Shown one piece after another: positions 7,414-15,913 of a stretch of 64,000 bases of DNA. The position numbers and the translations under genes are program-made. Position 1 is the first letter of the stretch. Each line of letters opens with the position of its first letter. This stretch comes from Limosilactobacillus panis DSM 6035 (lineage in GTDB: Bacteria; Bacillota; Bacilli; Lactobacillales; Lactobacillaceae), in assembly GCF_001435935.1 (NCBI RefSeq), contig NZ_AZGM01000140.1, positions 1 to 64,000 on the forward strand. Direction: 5' to 3'. The notes below the pieces were generated by a model, which saw nothing but the letters and a program-made list of their open reading frames with translations, was not told the origin of the DNA and ran no database searches.

Positions 7414-10332
7414 ATGGATTTTTCATTTACAAATAAGCGACCGCTAAAGATGCTCTACCTAAAGTACACCTTGGTGTTTATCTTTCTGGCAGCTTGTATT
7501 TTTGGGACATACTTGCTGACCGGGCATACCTTCATCCTCAGCAAGGATGCCCTAAACCAGCACGTGCCCCTGCTGGCCAATTATCGTCAGGCACTGATCA
7601 ATTTTTTTCATCATCCAAGCCATTTTTCCTTCTGGTCATGGCAAATGGGTCTGGGGACCGATACCTTCCAGGTCTATTCTTACTACACAATTGGTGACGT
7701 TTTCGCCTACCTCGCCCTCCTCTTTCCGGCAGCTAAAATAACCCTCGCTTACCAGGTAATCGGGATTATCCGAATGTTCTGTGTCGGCTTAGCCTTTGTT
7801 TACTTTGCCCAGCACTTCAAATTCCGTGATAACGTCATTTTAGCCGGGGCGACTACCTACATGGTGAACGCCTTCCTCCTCTATGCATGCGTTGCTCAGC
7901 CCTTCTTTACGACCCCGTTCATCCTCTTCCCATTAATTGTGGTCCAGATTGAACGGGTCCTTCAGGGAGGCAGTGCCTGGCCGCTAACGGGGGTATTTAT
8001 CTGGATGCTAATCAGCAACTACTACCTTGCTTTTGTTCTCGGCATTGGCGCTGTTATCTTCCTGGTATTACGGGTCCTGACTCACTACCGTCACCGTCTC
8101 AGTTACATGCCGACGGTGGCTAAACTCGCCTTTGCCACAATCACCAGTCTTCTGGTGTCCGCTGTTATGCTGGTTCCAGAAATCATGGCCATCATCAACT
8201 CAACCCGGACTGGTGCTGAGTTTGCTAACGGGCTTAAGGTTTACCCTCTCTACTACTACCTCTTTTTACCCAAGCAACTGATTAACGGTGGGCAGTGGTA
8301 TTTCATGTACTGGACAGCACTGGGAATCGTGTCAATCGGGTTCATTGCCCTGGTCTACATTTATATGCACTACCGGCAGTACCCCTTACTGACAATTAGC
8401 CTCTTCTGTTCTTTGGTGATGCTCCTTATTCCCGCGGTGGGCGCTTTCTTCAATGGAATGATGTCGGCATCTAACCGCTGGACACTGCTGATTTACCTGC
8501 CGTTAGCAATGGCCGTCTGCCTATTGATGCAGAATGCTCCAGTAATCAGTCGCCACGAACTAAATATTCTGAGCTTGGCCACCGGGATTTATGTCCTAGT
8601 CCTGACCGCCACCTATTTCTTTGACAACAAGGATGACAGTTTTGTCCCCGTCATCTTCCTGATTATTTCTCTAATGGCACTCTGGGTCGTAAAGGTTCAG
8701 CCAGCAATTAAACTCGACCGCTACCTGCTTTTGATCATCCTGCTCAATGCTGGATTTAACGCCATCTACTCCGCCTTCCCCGCTAAGGGAAACTTCTCAA
8801 CCATGATGCTCAGCCGGGGTGAGTACCAAGCCATCACCGCGAATCGCTATGGTGGCCTTGACAAGGGTCTTAAGAAGAACCCCTTTTACCGGGTTTCGAC
8901 GGTCAGTCAAAACCAAATCATTAATAATAACACTAGTCCCGATGGCCTCGGGCCCAGCCTCGATAACGACCTAACCTCGGGCTTGCATAATATTGACTCC
9001 TACTATTCCCTTCAGAACAAGTACCTCGGTCAATTCAATAACTCCCTGCAGAATAACCAGTATCAGGCAAATATTCCCATCCGCCAGGCCGATGACCGGT
9101 CCGTGATGAATAACTTCTTCGGTGTTCGCTACCTCTTTGTCCAGAGCAACGGGAAAAACGCCCTGAAGATCCCCCATGGTTACTTCCTCGATAAGGCAAC
9201 TGACCCCGTCATCAACTACGACGTTGGCCAGCCGAGCCCAAATAGCATCAAGAATAACAAGAAGTTGCTGCTGCCCACCCAGACAATTCGCTACAAGAGT
9301 AACCAGGCCTTCCCACTGATGTATTGGCAAGGTGATTATATCAGTAGCGGTCGTTACCAGCGTTTATCGCCAAGTGAAAAGGAACGCGCTCTGGCTAGTG
9401 GGGTCCTCGTTGATGGCAAGGCCAAGGGGATGCGCTCGGCTAAGTTGACCCGGGCCACCGTCCTAAAGAGTCAACTGGTCTCGAACCGCCTAAACAAGGT
9501 TAACCCTCACCATCTGAAATATACCGATAGCGATGAGTATTACCAACTGCAGTTTCCTGAATTGCAAAAGGCAGGGGTGGCGCGCCGCTACCGGGGGAGC
9601 GAACTGCACATTGAATTTTCCAAGATTAAGTACACTCCATTTACGATGCGTGAGCAAATCAAGTATGACAAGCAACACCTCCAGCAAATGGCCGTTAATC
9701 CGGGAAGCCTTATCAACCAGCGTTATAACCAGTATAAGTACTGGCGTTACCACGTCTTAAACGGGTCACCCGACATCAGCTTTAAGCTCAATTATAATAG
9801 TAAGTTTGGCACAGCTAGTGTCATCCAGGCCAAGCAAAATGTCCTGTCCCTGTTCAAACGGGTAACAAACTCGACGTTAAACATTGGCTACTACAATGGC
9901 AAGCTTCCGGTTAGCTTGAAGTTCCAGCCTTCCAAGTTGGGAAACTACCAGCTCCACTACCGGGTCGTGGCTGTTAAGCTTGGTCACCATTACGACCAGC
10001 AGGTTCAGGCAATTCAACGCCATGCCTTGAGGAATATCCGCTTCGATCGGAATAGCTTCCGAGGCCAAATCACAACGAACCGTCCGGGGGTATTGACCTC
10101 CTCGATCCCATACTCGACGGGTTGGTCTGTCAAAGTTGATAACCACCCCGCCAAGACAATCCGCACCAACCAAGCCTTTCTCGGGGTTTGGCTGCCCCGG
10201 GGTAATCACCACGTTACCTTTACCTATCAGGTACCAGGATTATTGACAGGGGCTAAGGTTAGCCTGATTGGCCTCCTTTGGCTCGTCTTTGCTGTCCTGG
10301 TTTCAATTATCTGGAAGAAAAATAAGAAGTAA
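7414..10332 (+). CDS. YfhO-family large membrane protein (972 aa)
   Basis: YfhO-family proteins are GT-C-like multi-pass membrane proteins, linked in other Firmicutes to sugar decoration of lipoteichoic acid. The N-terminal half holds about a dozen hydrophobic segments, starting LKYTLVFIFLAACIFGTYLL. The motif LSKDALNQHVPLLANYRQAL in the first outside loop is typical. A long extracellular region of about 450 residues follows, then one C-terminal membrane helix and a basic end (WKKNKK). A TTG frame opens at 7393, but GATGGAG spaced from the ATG at 7414 decides the start. It is monocistronic, closed by a strong terminator. The exact substrate is not known. Confidence 0.9.
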   Translation: MDFSFTNKRPLKMLYLKYTLVFIFLAACIFGTYLLTGHTFILSKDALNQHVPLLANYRQALINFFHHPSHFSFWSWQMGLGTDTFQVYSYYTIGDVFAYLALLFPAAKITLAYQVIGIIRMFCVGLAFVYFAQHFKFRDNVILAGATTYMVNAFLLYACVAQPFFTTPFILFPLIVVQIERVLQGGSAWPLTGVFIWMLISNYYLAFVLGIGAVIFLVLRVLTHYRHRLSYMPTVAKLAFATITSLLVSAVMLVPEIMAIINSTRTGAEFANGLKVYPLYYYLFLPKQLINGGQWYFMYWTALGIVSIGFIALVYIYMHYRQYPLLTISLFCSLVMLLIPAVGAFFNGMMSASNRWTLLIYLPLAMAVCLLMQNAPVISRHELNILSLATGIYVLVLTATYFFDNKDDSFVPVIFLIISLMALWVVKVQPAIKLDRYLLLIILLNAGFNAIYSAFPAKGNFSTMMLSRGEYQAITANRYGGLDKGLKKNPFYRVSTVSQNQIINNNTSPDGLGPSLDNDLTSGLHNIDSYYSLQNKYLGQFNNSLQNNQYQANIPIRQADDRSVMNNFFGVRYLFVQSNGKNALKIPHGYFLDKATDPVINYDVGQPSPNSIKNNKKLLLPTQTIRYKSNQAFPLMYWQGDYISSGRYQRLSPSEKERALASGVLVDGKAKGMRSAKLTRATVLKSQLVSNRLNKVNPHHLKYTDSDEYYQLQFPELQKAGVARRYRGSELHIEFSKIKYTPFTMREQIKYDKQHLQQMAVNPGSLINQRYNQYKYWRYHVLNGSPDISFKLNYNSKFGTASVIQAKQNVLSLFKRVTNSTLNIGYYNGKLPVSLKFQPSKLGNYQLHYRVVAVKLGHHYDQQVQAIQRHALRNIRFDRNSFRGQITTNRPGVLTSSIPYSTGWSVKVDNHPAKTIRTNQAFLGVWLPRGNHHVTFTYQVPGLLTGAKVSLIGLLWLVFAVLVSIIWKKNKK

Positions 10333-10336
10333 TAGA

Positions 10337-10382
10337 AAAGGTCCACTGACGCTCAAGAAAACTGAGCGTTAGTGGACCTTTG
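10337..10382. terminator. Bidirectional terminator after the yfhO-family gene
   Basis: AAAGGTCCACTGACGCTCA pairs with TGAGCGTTAGTGGACCTTT (one G-T pair) over a short loop. It also lies at the end of the minus-strand ABC operon. Confidence 0.9.
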
Positions 10383-10400
10383 ATAATTTTGGAAAGCCTT

Positions 10401-11054
10401 TTATGCCAAGTGCCGGCGCAGGTACTTAGCTAGTAATGACAATGAGTAACAGACAATGAAGTACAGGACCGCCAGCGCAACGAACATTGGGATAATGTAA
10501 TTAGTGTTTTGCCCGTAGATGATTTGTGCGTGGTACATCAACTCCGGGAGAACAATGATGGTTGCCAAGGAGGTATCCTTCACTAAGGAAATAAACTGGC
10601 TGACCAAAGCCGGCATCATGTTACGTAAAGCCTGCGGCAGGACAATAATCCGTAGAGCCTGCCAGCGGGTCAAACCATTGGCCAGGGCCCCTTCTGTTTG
10701 CCCGTAGTCAATTGAATTAATTCCTGACCGGACGATTTCGGCGACCATTGCCGACTCAAAAATTGACATGGCAAGGATGGCGGCCGGAATAATTTCGGGC
10801 TTGATTCCAATATTTGGCAAACCAAAATAGGTGAAGAAAATAATCAACAGTAACGGCAAGTTTCGGATAATGTCAATGATAAAACCGACAATTGCGGAAA
10901 AGTACTTAAATTTTTCGTAGCGAATAATACCTAGGATGGTTCCTAAAATAAAACTAACAATAATTGAGACCACAGAAATTTCAATTGTGACCCACAGTCC
11001 CTGTAAAAGGAAGCGGATGTTGATCCAGGAATAGGCATCAATGAAGTTTTGCAT
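10401..11054 (-). CDS. Polar amino acid ABC transporter, permease
   Basis: One of two inner-membrane permeases of a PAAT-type importer. It has about five hydrophobic segments and the EAA loop typical of the family (EGALANGLTRWQALRIIVLPQA near residue 120), which docks with the ATPase. A GTG at 11063 overlaps the G-rich ribosome site, so the ATG at 11054, 8 nt after it, is preferred. It is the last gene of a four-gene operon ending at a strong terminator. It resembles GltK/GlnP-type permeases; the amino acid carried (Glu/Gln or similar) cannot be fixed from sequence. Confidence 0.9.
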   Translation of the reverse strand: MQNFIDAYSWINIRFLLQGLWVTIEISVVSIIVSFILGTILGIIRYEKFKYFSAIVGFIIDIIRNLPLLLIIFFTYFGLPNIGIKPEIIPAAILAMSIFESAMVAEIVRSGINSIDYGQTEGALANGLTRWQALRIIVLPQALRNMMPALVSQFISLVKDTSLATIIVLPELMYHAQIIYGQNTNYIIPMFVALAVLYFIVCYSLSLLAKYLRRHLA

Positions 11055-11067
11055 TTGTCCCACCCCC

Positions 11068-11706
11068 CTAAGCTAGTTTCTTTTCCAGGTGCCGCATGTA
11101 ATAGCTAAGCGGCAGGGTGATAATCAGGTAGAGCACCCCGACGATGAAGTAGGTCGGCATCGTCTGTAGGGTGTCGTTAGCAATCAAGTTCCCCTGGTAC
11201 ATCAGGTCGAAACCAGCAACGAAGGCCAGAACGGAGGAGTTCTTTACCAGGTTGATAAACTGGTTGCCTAGTGGTGGAATTACGACCTTAAACGCCTGGG
11301 GCAGGATAATGTAGCGCATTGCCTGAGTATAGGTCATTCCGTTGGCCAGGGCCCCTTCCAACTGACCCGTTTCAACGGAGTTAATTCCCGCCCGAACCGT
11401 TTCGGCAATGAAGGCGGAGGTGTACAGGGTTAGGCCAATCGTGCCCGCCGTAAAACCGTTGATCTTAGCGATATACATGGGCACAATCAGGAAGAAGCCC
11501 ATCGCAATCACCAGTAAGGGGATGTTCCGAAAGACTTCAACGTAGACACTACCAATTACCCGAATAACCCGCTTCTGTGAGATTTCCAAAAGGGCAAAGA
11601 ATGTCCCAATAATTAGACTGCCAATCAAGGCAATCACGCTGCAGAGGATGGTGTTCCATAACCCCAACAGGAGCGGTTGCCACTGGCTCGAAATTAAATT
11701 AATCAT
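11068..11706 (-). CDS. Polar amino acid ABC transporter, permease
   Basis: Second permease of the same importer, 212 aa with five hydrophobic segments and its own EAA loop (EGALANGMTYTQAMRYIILPQA). The two permeases are related but not identical, which indicates a heterodimeric channel. Its ATG overlaps the stop of the binding-protein gene by 1 nt (TAATG), so translation is coupled. Only 13 nt separate its stop from the next permease start. Confidence 0.92.
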   Translation of the reverse strand: MINLISSQWQPLLLGLWNTILCSVIALIGSLIIGTFFALLEISQKRVIRVIGSVYVEVFRNIPLLVIAMGFFLIVPMYIAKINGFTAGTIGLTLYTSAFIAETVRAGINSVETGQLEGALANGMTYTQAMRYIILPQAFKVVIPPLGNQFINLVKNSSVLAFVAGFDLMYQGNLIANDTLQTMPTYFIVGVLYLIITLPLSYYMRHLEKKLA

Positions 11707-12539
11707 TACCGCTTCATCTCCTGGTAATTAAATCCTTTGACATGACCAAACCACTTCAAGAGGAGACGGTTATAAGTGCCGTCTTTTTCAACCTGGTCCA
11801 GTGCCCAGTTGAGCTTCTTGCGAAAACGGTTTTGGTTCTTATTTACCGCAATTCCATAGGGTTCCTTAGTGAAATTACCACCAACTACCTCGTAGTGGGG
11901 ATTTTCGGCGGCCATCCCGTATAGGATCCCGTTATCCGTCGTCAAGGCATCACCCTGCTTGGACTTCAGGGCCGTCATCGCCTGGGCGTAGTCGGATAGC
12001 TGCAGGACCCGGGCACGCGGGGCAAACTTCGCCACGTTCTTGACGGAATTAGAACCCGAAACACCTAAGATGACCTTGCCCGGCTTGTTCAAGTCCTGGA
12101 TATTCTTGATAGGGCTCCCCTTCTTAACCAGTAGGGACTGGCCCGCATCGAAGTATGAATGGGTAAAGTCAACCTGTTTTTCCCGTTCCGGGGTAATGGT
12201 CATCGTGGCCATAATCGCGTCAATGTTCCCGTTCTTCAGCAAGGGAACCCTGGTCCCACTGGTGACGGGGACAAAGGTACATTTTCCGTTGGGGCCCAAG
12301 ATCTTCTTGGTCAGGGCCTTGGCCAGGTCAATTTCGAAGCCTTCCAGTTTGCCGGTCCGAATGTTTTCGAGACCGAATAAGCGGGTATCGGCTTTTACCC
12401 CCCAGGTGATCCGGTTGGTCCTTTGGTCGGTAGTCAAGACATCCTGCTCAGCGACTGACTTTGCCCCGCAAGCGGACAAGCAGGTCAGTAACACTAACCC
12501 CAGGAAGGCGGCTGATATCAAGCGCCAAATCTTACGCAT
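11706..12539 (-). CDS. Amino acid ABC transporter, substrate-binding lipoprotein
   Basis: An extracellular receptor that delivers an amino acid to the two permeases. The N-terminus is a lipoprotein signal with lipobox LTCLSACG, so it is anchored by a lipidated cysteine near residue 24. The SBP type 3 fold shows GKLEGFEIDLAKALTKKILG, the signature-like TITPEREKQVDFTHSYF and a C-terminal LNWALDQVEKDGTYNRLL segment. Its length of 277 aa fits glutamine/glutamate-type binding proteins. It lies 17 nt after the ATPase gene and overlaps the permease start. Specificity is inferred only to polar amino acids. Confidence 0.92.
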   Translation of the reverse strand: MRKIWRLISAAFLGLVLLTCLSACGAKSVAEQDVLTTDQRTNRITWGVKADTRLFGLENIRTGKLEGFEIDLAKALTKKILGPNGKCTFVPVTSGTRVPLLKNGNIDAIMATMTITPEREKQVDFTHSYFDAGQSLLVKKGSPIKNIQDLNKPGKVILGVSGSNSVKNVAKFAPRARVLQLSDYAQAMTALKSKQGDALTTDNGILYGMAAENPHYEVVGGNFTKEPYGIAVNKNQNRFRKKLNWALDQVEKDGTYNRLLLKWFGHVKGFNYQEMKR

Positions 12540-12556
12540 GACTAATCACCCCTTCC

Positions 12557-13300
12557 TCACAGATGGCCACTGATCTTGCTCATGAATTCGCGGGCCCGGT
12601 CGGTAGATGGCTGGTCGCCAAAGAACTTCTCGGTTGAGTCATCCTCAAGAATCTGCCCATCGGCCATGAAAATAACCCGGTCGGCAACCGCCCGCGCAAA
12701 GCCCATTTCGTGCGTCACCACCAGCATGGTCATGTTTGAATTTTTAGCAATGTCCTTCATAACATCCAAAACGTCATCAATCATTTCGGGGTCAAGGGCA
12801 CTTGTCGGTTCATCAAAGAGGAGGCATTTGGGCTGCATTGCCAGGCTCCGGGCAATTGCAATCCGTTGTTTTTGCCCACCCGAGAGCTGGCTCGGCATGC
12901 TATCGGCCTTATTGGCCAGCCCGACCTTATTGAGGAGCTGCATTGCCAGTTCATGGTTTTCGTCTTCAGGGCGCTTAAGGACAATCCGTGGCGCCAGCAT
13001 AATGTTTTCCAGAACGGTCTTGTTCTGGTAGAGATTAAAGTGTTGAAAGACCATCCCGACGTCCCGACGGAGCTTGTTGATATTTGTCTTCTTATCAGAA
13101 AGGTCGTAATTATTAACAATCAGTTTACCGGACTGAATCGGGTCAAGGCCGTTGATGGTCCGAATCAAGGTACTTTTTCCTGAACCGGATGGACCAATTA
13201 AGACCACCGTTTCTCCGGCATCAACATTCAGGTTGATATTTTTTAGAGCGTGAAATTTTCCATAATATTTTTCAACATTATGGAATTCAATCATTGACAT
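12557..13300 (-). CDS. Amino acid ABC transporter, ATP-binding protein
   Basis: It powers the importer by ATP hydrolysis at the inner face of the membrane. Walker A is GPSGSGKSTLIR near residue 36, the Q-loop is MVFQHFNLYQNKT, the signature is LSGGQKQRIAIARSL and Walker B is CLLFDEPTSALDPE, followed by the His switch VVTHEMGFARAVADR. The frame opens earlier at 13396, but a GGGGG site precedes the Met at 13300, where the family starts (MSMIEFHNVEKYYG). It is the first gene of the four-gene operon and is preceded by a near-consensus promoter and palindromes. Confidence 0.93.
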   Translation of the reverse strand: MSMIEFHNVEKYYGKFHALKNINLNVDAGETVVLIGPSGSGKSTLIRTINGLDPIQSGKLIVNNYDLSDKKTNINKLRRDVGMVFQHFNLYQNKTVLENIMLAPRIVLKRPEDENHELAMQLLNKVGLANKADSMPSQLSGGQKQRIAIARSLAMQPKCLLFDEPTSALDPEMIDDVLDVMKDIAKNSNMTMLVVTHEMGFARAVADRVIFMADGQILEDDSTEKFFGDQPSTDRAREFMSKISGHL

Positions 13301-13318
13301 ACTATATCCCCCATCCCA

Positions 13319-13333
13319 ATCATAAATTATGAT
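13319..13333. promoter_or_regulatory. Palindrome in the leader of the amino acid transporter operon
   Basis: ATCATAA-A-TTATGAT has perfect 7-bp arms and lies between the expected transcription start and the ribosome site. It shares the CATAAATTA half-site with the palindrome at 13426-13445. Confidence 0.45.
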
Positions 13334-13361
13334 GTTAAATATGTTATAAACAACGCTTTTA

Positions 13362-13390
13362 ATTATAGGAGTCGCGTTACTATTCGTCAA
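13362..13390 (-). promoter_or_regulatory. Promoter of the amino acid ABC operon
   Basis: On the minus strand TTGACG at 13390-13385, a 17-nt spacer and TATAAT at 13367-13362. It is nearly consensus and about 60 nt before the ATPase start. Confidence 0.85.
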
Positions 13391-13463
13391 AGCCATTTTA
13401 AGACGGTGAGCACGTAACTTTAGTTCATAAATTACGTAATTTATGGGCCACTCAAAATGGCTT
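13390..13463. promoter_or_regulatory. Nested inverted repeats with a perfect 20-bp palindrome
   Basis: The outer arms AAGCCATTTTAAG and CTCAAAATGGCTT (one mismatch) enclose CATAAATTACGTAATTTATG at 13426-13445, a perfect 20-bp palindrome. The outer arm touches the -35 of the ABC operon. It is a candidate operator or cruciform between the divergent ABC operon and kptA. The cognate protein is unknown. Confidence 0.55.
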
Positions 13464-13530
13464 GTTCAGGGGGAATGTGGTTTAATACTATTAAAGAAAA
13501 TAAGCTAGTTAACATAATTCAATTATCGTA

Positions 13531-14106
13531 ATGGGAGATGGTACGATCACTAACCGTGAATTAAAATTTATTAGTAAAAAGATGTCCTATGCCCTGCGCC
13601 ATAATCCCCAAAAATATGGAATTAGTCTGGATGAGTATGGGTACACCGACCTTGATGGCTTCATTTCCGCAATGAACCGGGTCCACCACTTCTCACCTGC
13701 CCTGACTAAGGAAACGATTGATGAAGTAATCGCTAAATCAAATAAGAAACGCTTTGCAATCAGGGGAAACAAGATTTGTGCGCTCTACGGTCATTCAATC
13801 CCGGGAATCATTAAGCACCGAGCATCGGTCCCACCTGCCGTCCTCTTTCATGGCACTGCACGGCGCTTCATGCCTAGTATTGATAAACTAGGTCTACTGC
13901 CGATGCAGCGTCAGGTTGTCCACCTTTCTACTGATATTGCGACTGCGCGAGCGGTGGGGATGCGCCATGATAGTAACCCCGTAATTCTCCAGGTAGATAC
14001 AGTGGCCGCCCGTAAAGCCGGCATCGAGTTCTACATCGGTAATGACCAGGTATGGCTTTGTGATGAACTACCGAGGCAGTTTTTCAAAGAAATTCAAGGA
14101 AATTAA
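13531..14106 (+). CDS. kptA: RNA 2'-phosphotransferase (KptA/Tpt1 family)
   Basis: Tpt1/KptA removes an internal 2'-phosphate from RNA using NAD+, forming ADP-ribose 1''-2'' cyclic phosphate. In bacteria the natural substrate is unclear because they lack the matching tRNA splicing. Family motifs: KKMSYALRHNPQKYG with the catalytic Arg-His near residue 26, FHGTARRFMPSI in the middle and VHLSTDIATA. At 191 aa it is full length. The start is uncertain: the ATG at 13531 has no ribosome site before it, while GGGAGATGG lies just after it, 4-12 nt ahead of an ATC codon where the homologous part begins (TNRELKFISKK). It lies divergent from the ABC operon and upstream of a tRNA gene. Confidence 0.88.
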   Translation: MGDGTITNRELKFISKKMSYALRHNPQKYGISLDEYGYTDLDGFISAMNRVHHFSPALTKETIDEVIAKSNKKRFAIRGNKICALYGHSIPGIIKHRASVPPAVLFHGTARRFMPSIDKLGLLPMQRQVVHLSTDIATARAVGMRHDSNPVILQVDTVAARKAGIEFYIGNDQVWLCDELPRQFFKEIQGN

Positions 14107-14115
14107 AAAAAGTAC

Positions 14116-14144
14116 TTGCCTATTTACGGATCACTTGGTAGAAT
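14116..14144 (+). promoter_or_regulatory. Promoter of the tRNA-Pro gene
   Basis: TTGCCT, a 17-nt spacer and TAGAAT, ending 32 nt before the tRNA. Confidence 0.65.
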
Positions 14145-14176
14145 AATAAACGTTCGCTAAAGAACACTAATAAGTT

Positions 14177-14250
14177 CGGAAAATAGCTCAGCTTGGTAGA
14201 GCACCTGGTTTGGGACCAGGGGGTCGCAGGTTCGAATCCTGTTTTTCCGA
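14177..14250 (+). tRNA. tRNA-Pro (anticodon TGG)
   Basis: A full cloverleaf of 74 nt: acceptor CGGAAAA pairs with TTTTCCG, the D-arm is GCTC/GAGC, the anticodon stem CCTGG/CCAGG holds loop TTTGGGA with anticodon TGG, and the T-arm has TTCGAAT. The discriminator is A and CCA is not encoded. It has its own promoter and terminator. Confidence 0.96.
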
Positions 14251-14259
14251 TAACGACTT

Positions 14260-14307
14260 AACCGGGACCATCAACTTCAGATTGAAGCTGGTGGTCCCGG
14301 TTTATTT
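14260..14307. terminator. Terminator after tRNA-Pro
   Basis: AACCGGGACCATCA pairs with TGGTGGTCCCGGTT (G-T pairs allowed) with an inner CTTCA/TGAAG helix, followed by TTATTTTA. It may also serve the minus-strand ASCH gene, whose stop is at 14312. Confidence 0.88.
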
Positions 14308-14311
14308 TATC

Positions 14312-14713
14312 CTACCTATTTTCAATCAGTGGCAGGTAAACATTGGCCCACCATTCGTGCTTTTCCTGATCATTAGTTTGACCATCCCGTTTCCACTGGA
14401 CAGGCTGAATCAAATGATCCGGAACCCCGAATAGTCGTTGGCGTCCCTTGACCGGTACCGGCTCAATATGGTAAGACTTCCCCGTTTGAAATGGCGAAAA
14501 GCGCCAGCCCAAAGTCTTGTCAGGAAAATGGTAGATTCCTTCCAGATTCATGACACATAAGCCGTAGCCGGACAAGTAACCACAAGTTTTACGGGCATTT
14601 GCACATATCAGTACGGGCCCCCGATACTTTGTTTGCCAGCTCCGGTATTCCACCAGTTTTTCATCCCAGGCAACGGCCGCCGCATTTTGGGGATAAAGCG
14701 ATAAGGCTTTCAT
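14312..14713 (-). CDS. ASCH-domain protein (133 aa)
   Basis: ASCH domains are PUA-like folds thought to bind RNA or modified nucleotides; some act as nucleases or amidohydrolases. The N-terminus MKALSLYPQNAAAVAWDEK followed by EYRSWQTKYRGPVLICANA matches the family pattern (MKALSL, E-x-RSW-x-T-x-YRG, I-A/H-A). The C-terminal part is rich in Trp/Tyr and unrecognised. The ribosome site is AGAAGGGAAG. It stands alone between tRNA-Pro and xerS and is not clearly linked to either. The exact function is unknown. Confidence 0.8.
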   Translation of the reverse strand: MKALSLYPQNAAAVAWDEKLVEYRSWQTKYRGPVLICANARKTCGYLSGYGLCVMNLEGIYHFPDKTLGWRFSPFQTGKSYHIEPVPVKGRQRLFGVPDHLIQPVQWKRDGQTNDQEKHEWWANVYLPLIENR

Positions 14714-14787
14714 ATTCTTCCCTTCTTCTACACTTGTTTGTGCCTAACAGTTTATAATAGTAAGAAGAGATTTTAAAGGAGGAAAAA

Positions 14788-15858
14788 ATGGAAGCCGATA
14801 AGTACCTGAATCTAATTCAAGACGAGCTGAAAAAGCTCCCCGACTACGTAAACGAATACTACCTGGGAACCAACCACGCGGTAACAACGACTTACCAATA
14901 TCTGACCGAAATTCGCCGTTTCTTTGACTGGCTCCGTATCAGCGGTCTTTGTGACGCTAAAAGCAATCGAGAAATCAGTACCAAGGTGCTTGAAAAGCTC
15001 CGTCGTAATGACATCATGCTATACATTGACCATTTAAAACACACCCAAAACAGCCAGGGGCACCTCAATTCACCAACCTCAATTAACCGGTCAATCAATG
15101 CCCTCCGCTCACTGTTTAAATTTTTGACGGTTACTGCTGATGTTAATGACGGTGAACCATACTTTTACCGTAATGTCATGGCCAAGATTGATTCACTAAA
15201 TGATACCAAAACCCTGAATTACCGTGCCCACACCCTTGCGGCCCATATGTACCGCGGCCAGATGAAGTTTGACTTTATCAACTTCATTAATAATACCTAT
15301 CCCCAGAAGTGCGACAAGCGGGCCCTTCCAGCATTTAAGCGCAACAAGGAACGTGACGTGGCGATAATTGCCCTAATTCTCGGAACCGGCGTCCGGGTTT
15401 CTGAAGCAGCGAACACTAACCTTGCCGACCTCAATATCAAAGAAGGTCTCTTAGACGTGGTCAGAAAGGGGGGACAAAAGGATTCGGTGCCAATTGCCCC
15501 CTGGGCAACCCAGTATATTAAGGACTATCTGCTAATTCGGGTCCAGCGTTACCACGCCCTCAAGAAAGATATCGCCCTTTTTCTAACGGTCTACCATGGT
15601 ACAACCCGGCGGATGACTGCTAATTCGATCGAACGAATGGTTAAAAAGTATTCAACAGCGTTCGGCCACCCTCTGACGCCCCACAAGCTTCGCCACACCT
15701 TGGCTTCGGAAATGTATGAAGTTACTAAGGATCAGGTCCTGGTTGCTCAGCAGCTAGGACAAAAGGGCACCTCAGCCACGGACCTTTACACCCACGTTGA
15801 CCAGCACCAGCAAAGGGCGGCTTTAAAAGAAATTAGTGATGAAGAAAACAATAAGTAG
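14788..15858 (+). CDS. xerS: Tyrosine recombinase XerS
   Basis: XerS is the single chromosome-dimer-resolving recombinase of streptococci, lactococci and some lactobacilli; it acts at a difSL site instead of a XerC/XerD pair. Length (356 aa) and start (MEADKYLNLIQDELKKLPDY) match XerS. After the N-terminal SAM-like domain the catalytic part shows R203 (GTGVRVSEA), K227 (VRKGGQK), H299 and R302 (PHKLRHT) and nucleophile Y334 (TDLYTHV). The usual LGH reads LGQ (Q325). The AAAGGAGG site is strong and the gene is closed by its own terminator. I did not find a convincing difSL site next to it. Confidence 0.88.
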   Translation: MEADKYLNLIQDELKKLPDYVNEYYLGTNHAVTTTYQYLTEIRRFFDWLRISGLCDAKSNREISTKVLEKLRRNDIMLYIDHLKHTQNSQGHLNSPTSINRSINALRSLFKFLTVTADVNDGEPYFYRNVMAKIDSLNDTKTLNYRAHTLAAHMYRGQMKFDFINFINNTYPQKCDKRALPAFKRNKERDVAIIALILGTGVRVSEAANTNLADLNIKEGLLDVVRKGGQKDSVPIAPWATQYIKDYLLIRVQRYHALKKDIALFLTVYHGTTRRMTANSIERMVKKYSTAFGHPLTPHKLRHTLASEMYEVTKDQVLVAQQLGQKGTSATDLYTHVDQHQQRAALKEISDEENNK

Positions 15859-15863
15859 TTGCT

Positions 15864-15909
15864 CAAACGGCCGCGATTATCCAGGACTGGATGATCGCGG
15901 CCGTTTTTT
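15864..15909. terminator. Bidirectional terminator after xerS
   Basis: AAACGGCCGCGATTATCCAG pairs almost fully with CTGGATGATCGCGGCCGTTT, followed by a T-run. The minus-strand YbjQ gene ends next to it. Confidence 0.93.
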
Positions 15910-15913
15910 CATC

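Noticed and set aside
12040-12573. 177-aa plus-strand frame opposite the binding-protein gene
   Set aside because: It is antisense to a clear lipoprotein gene, its translation has no recognisable domain and there is no ribosome site or promoter.
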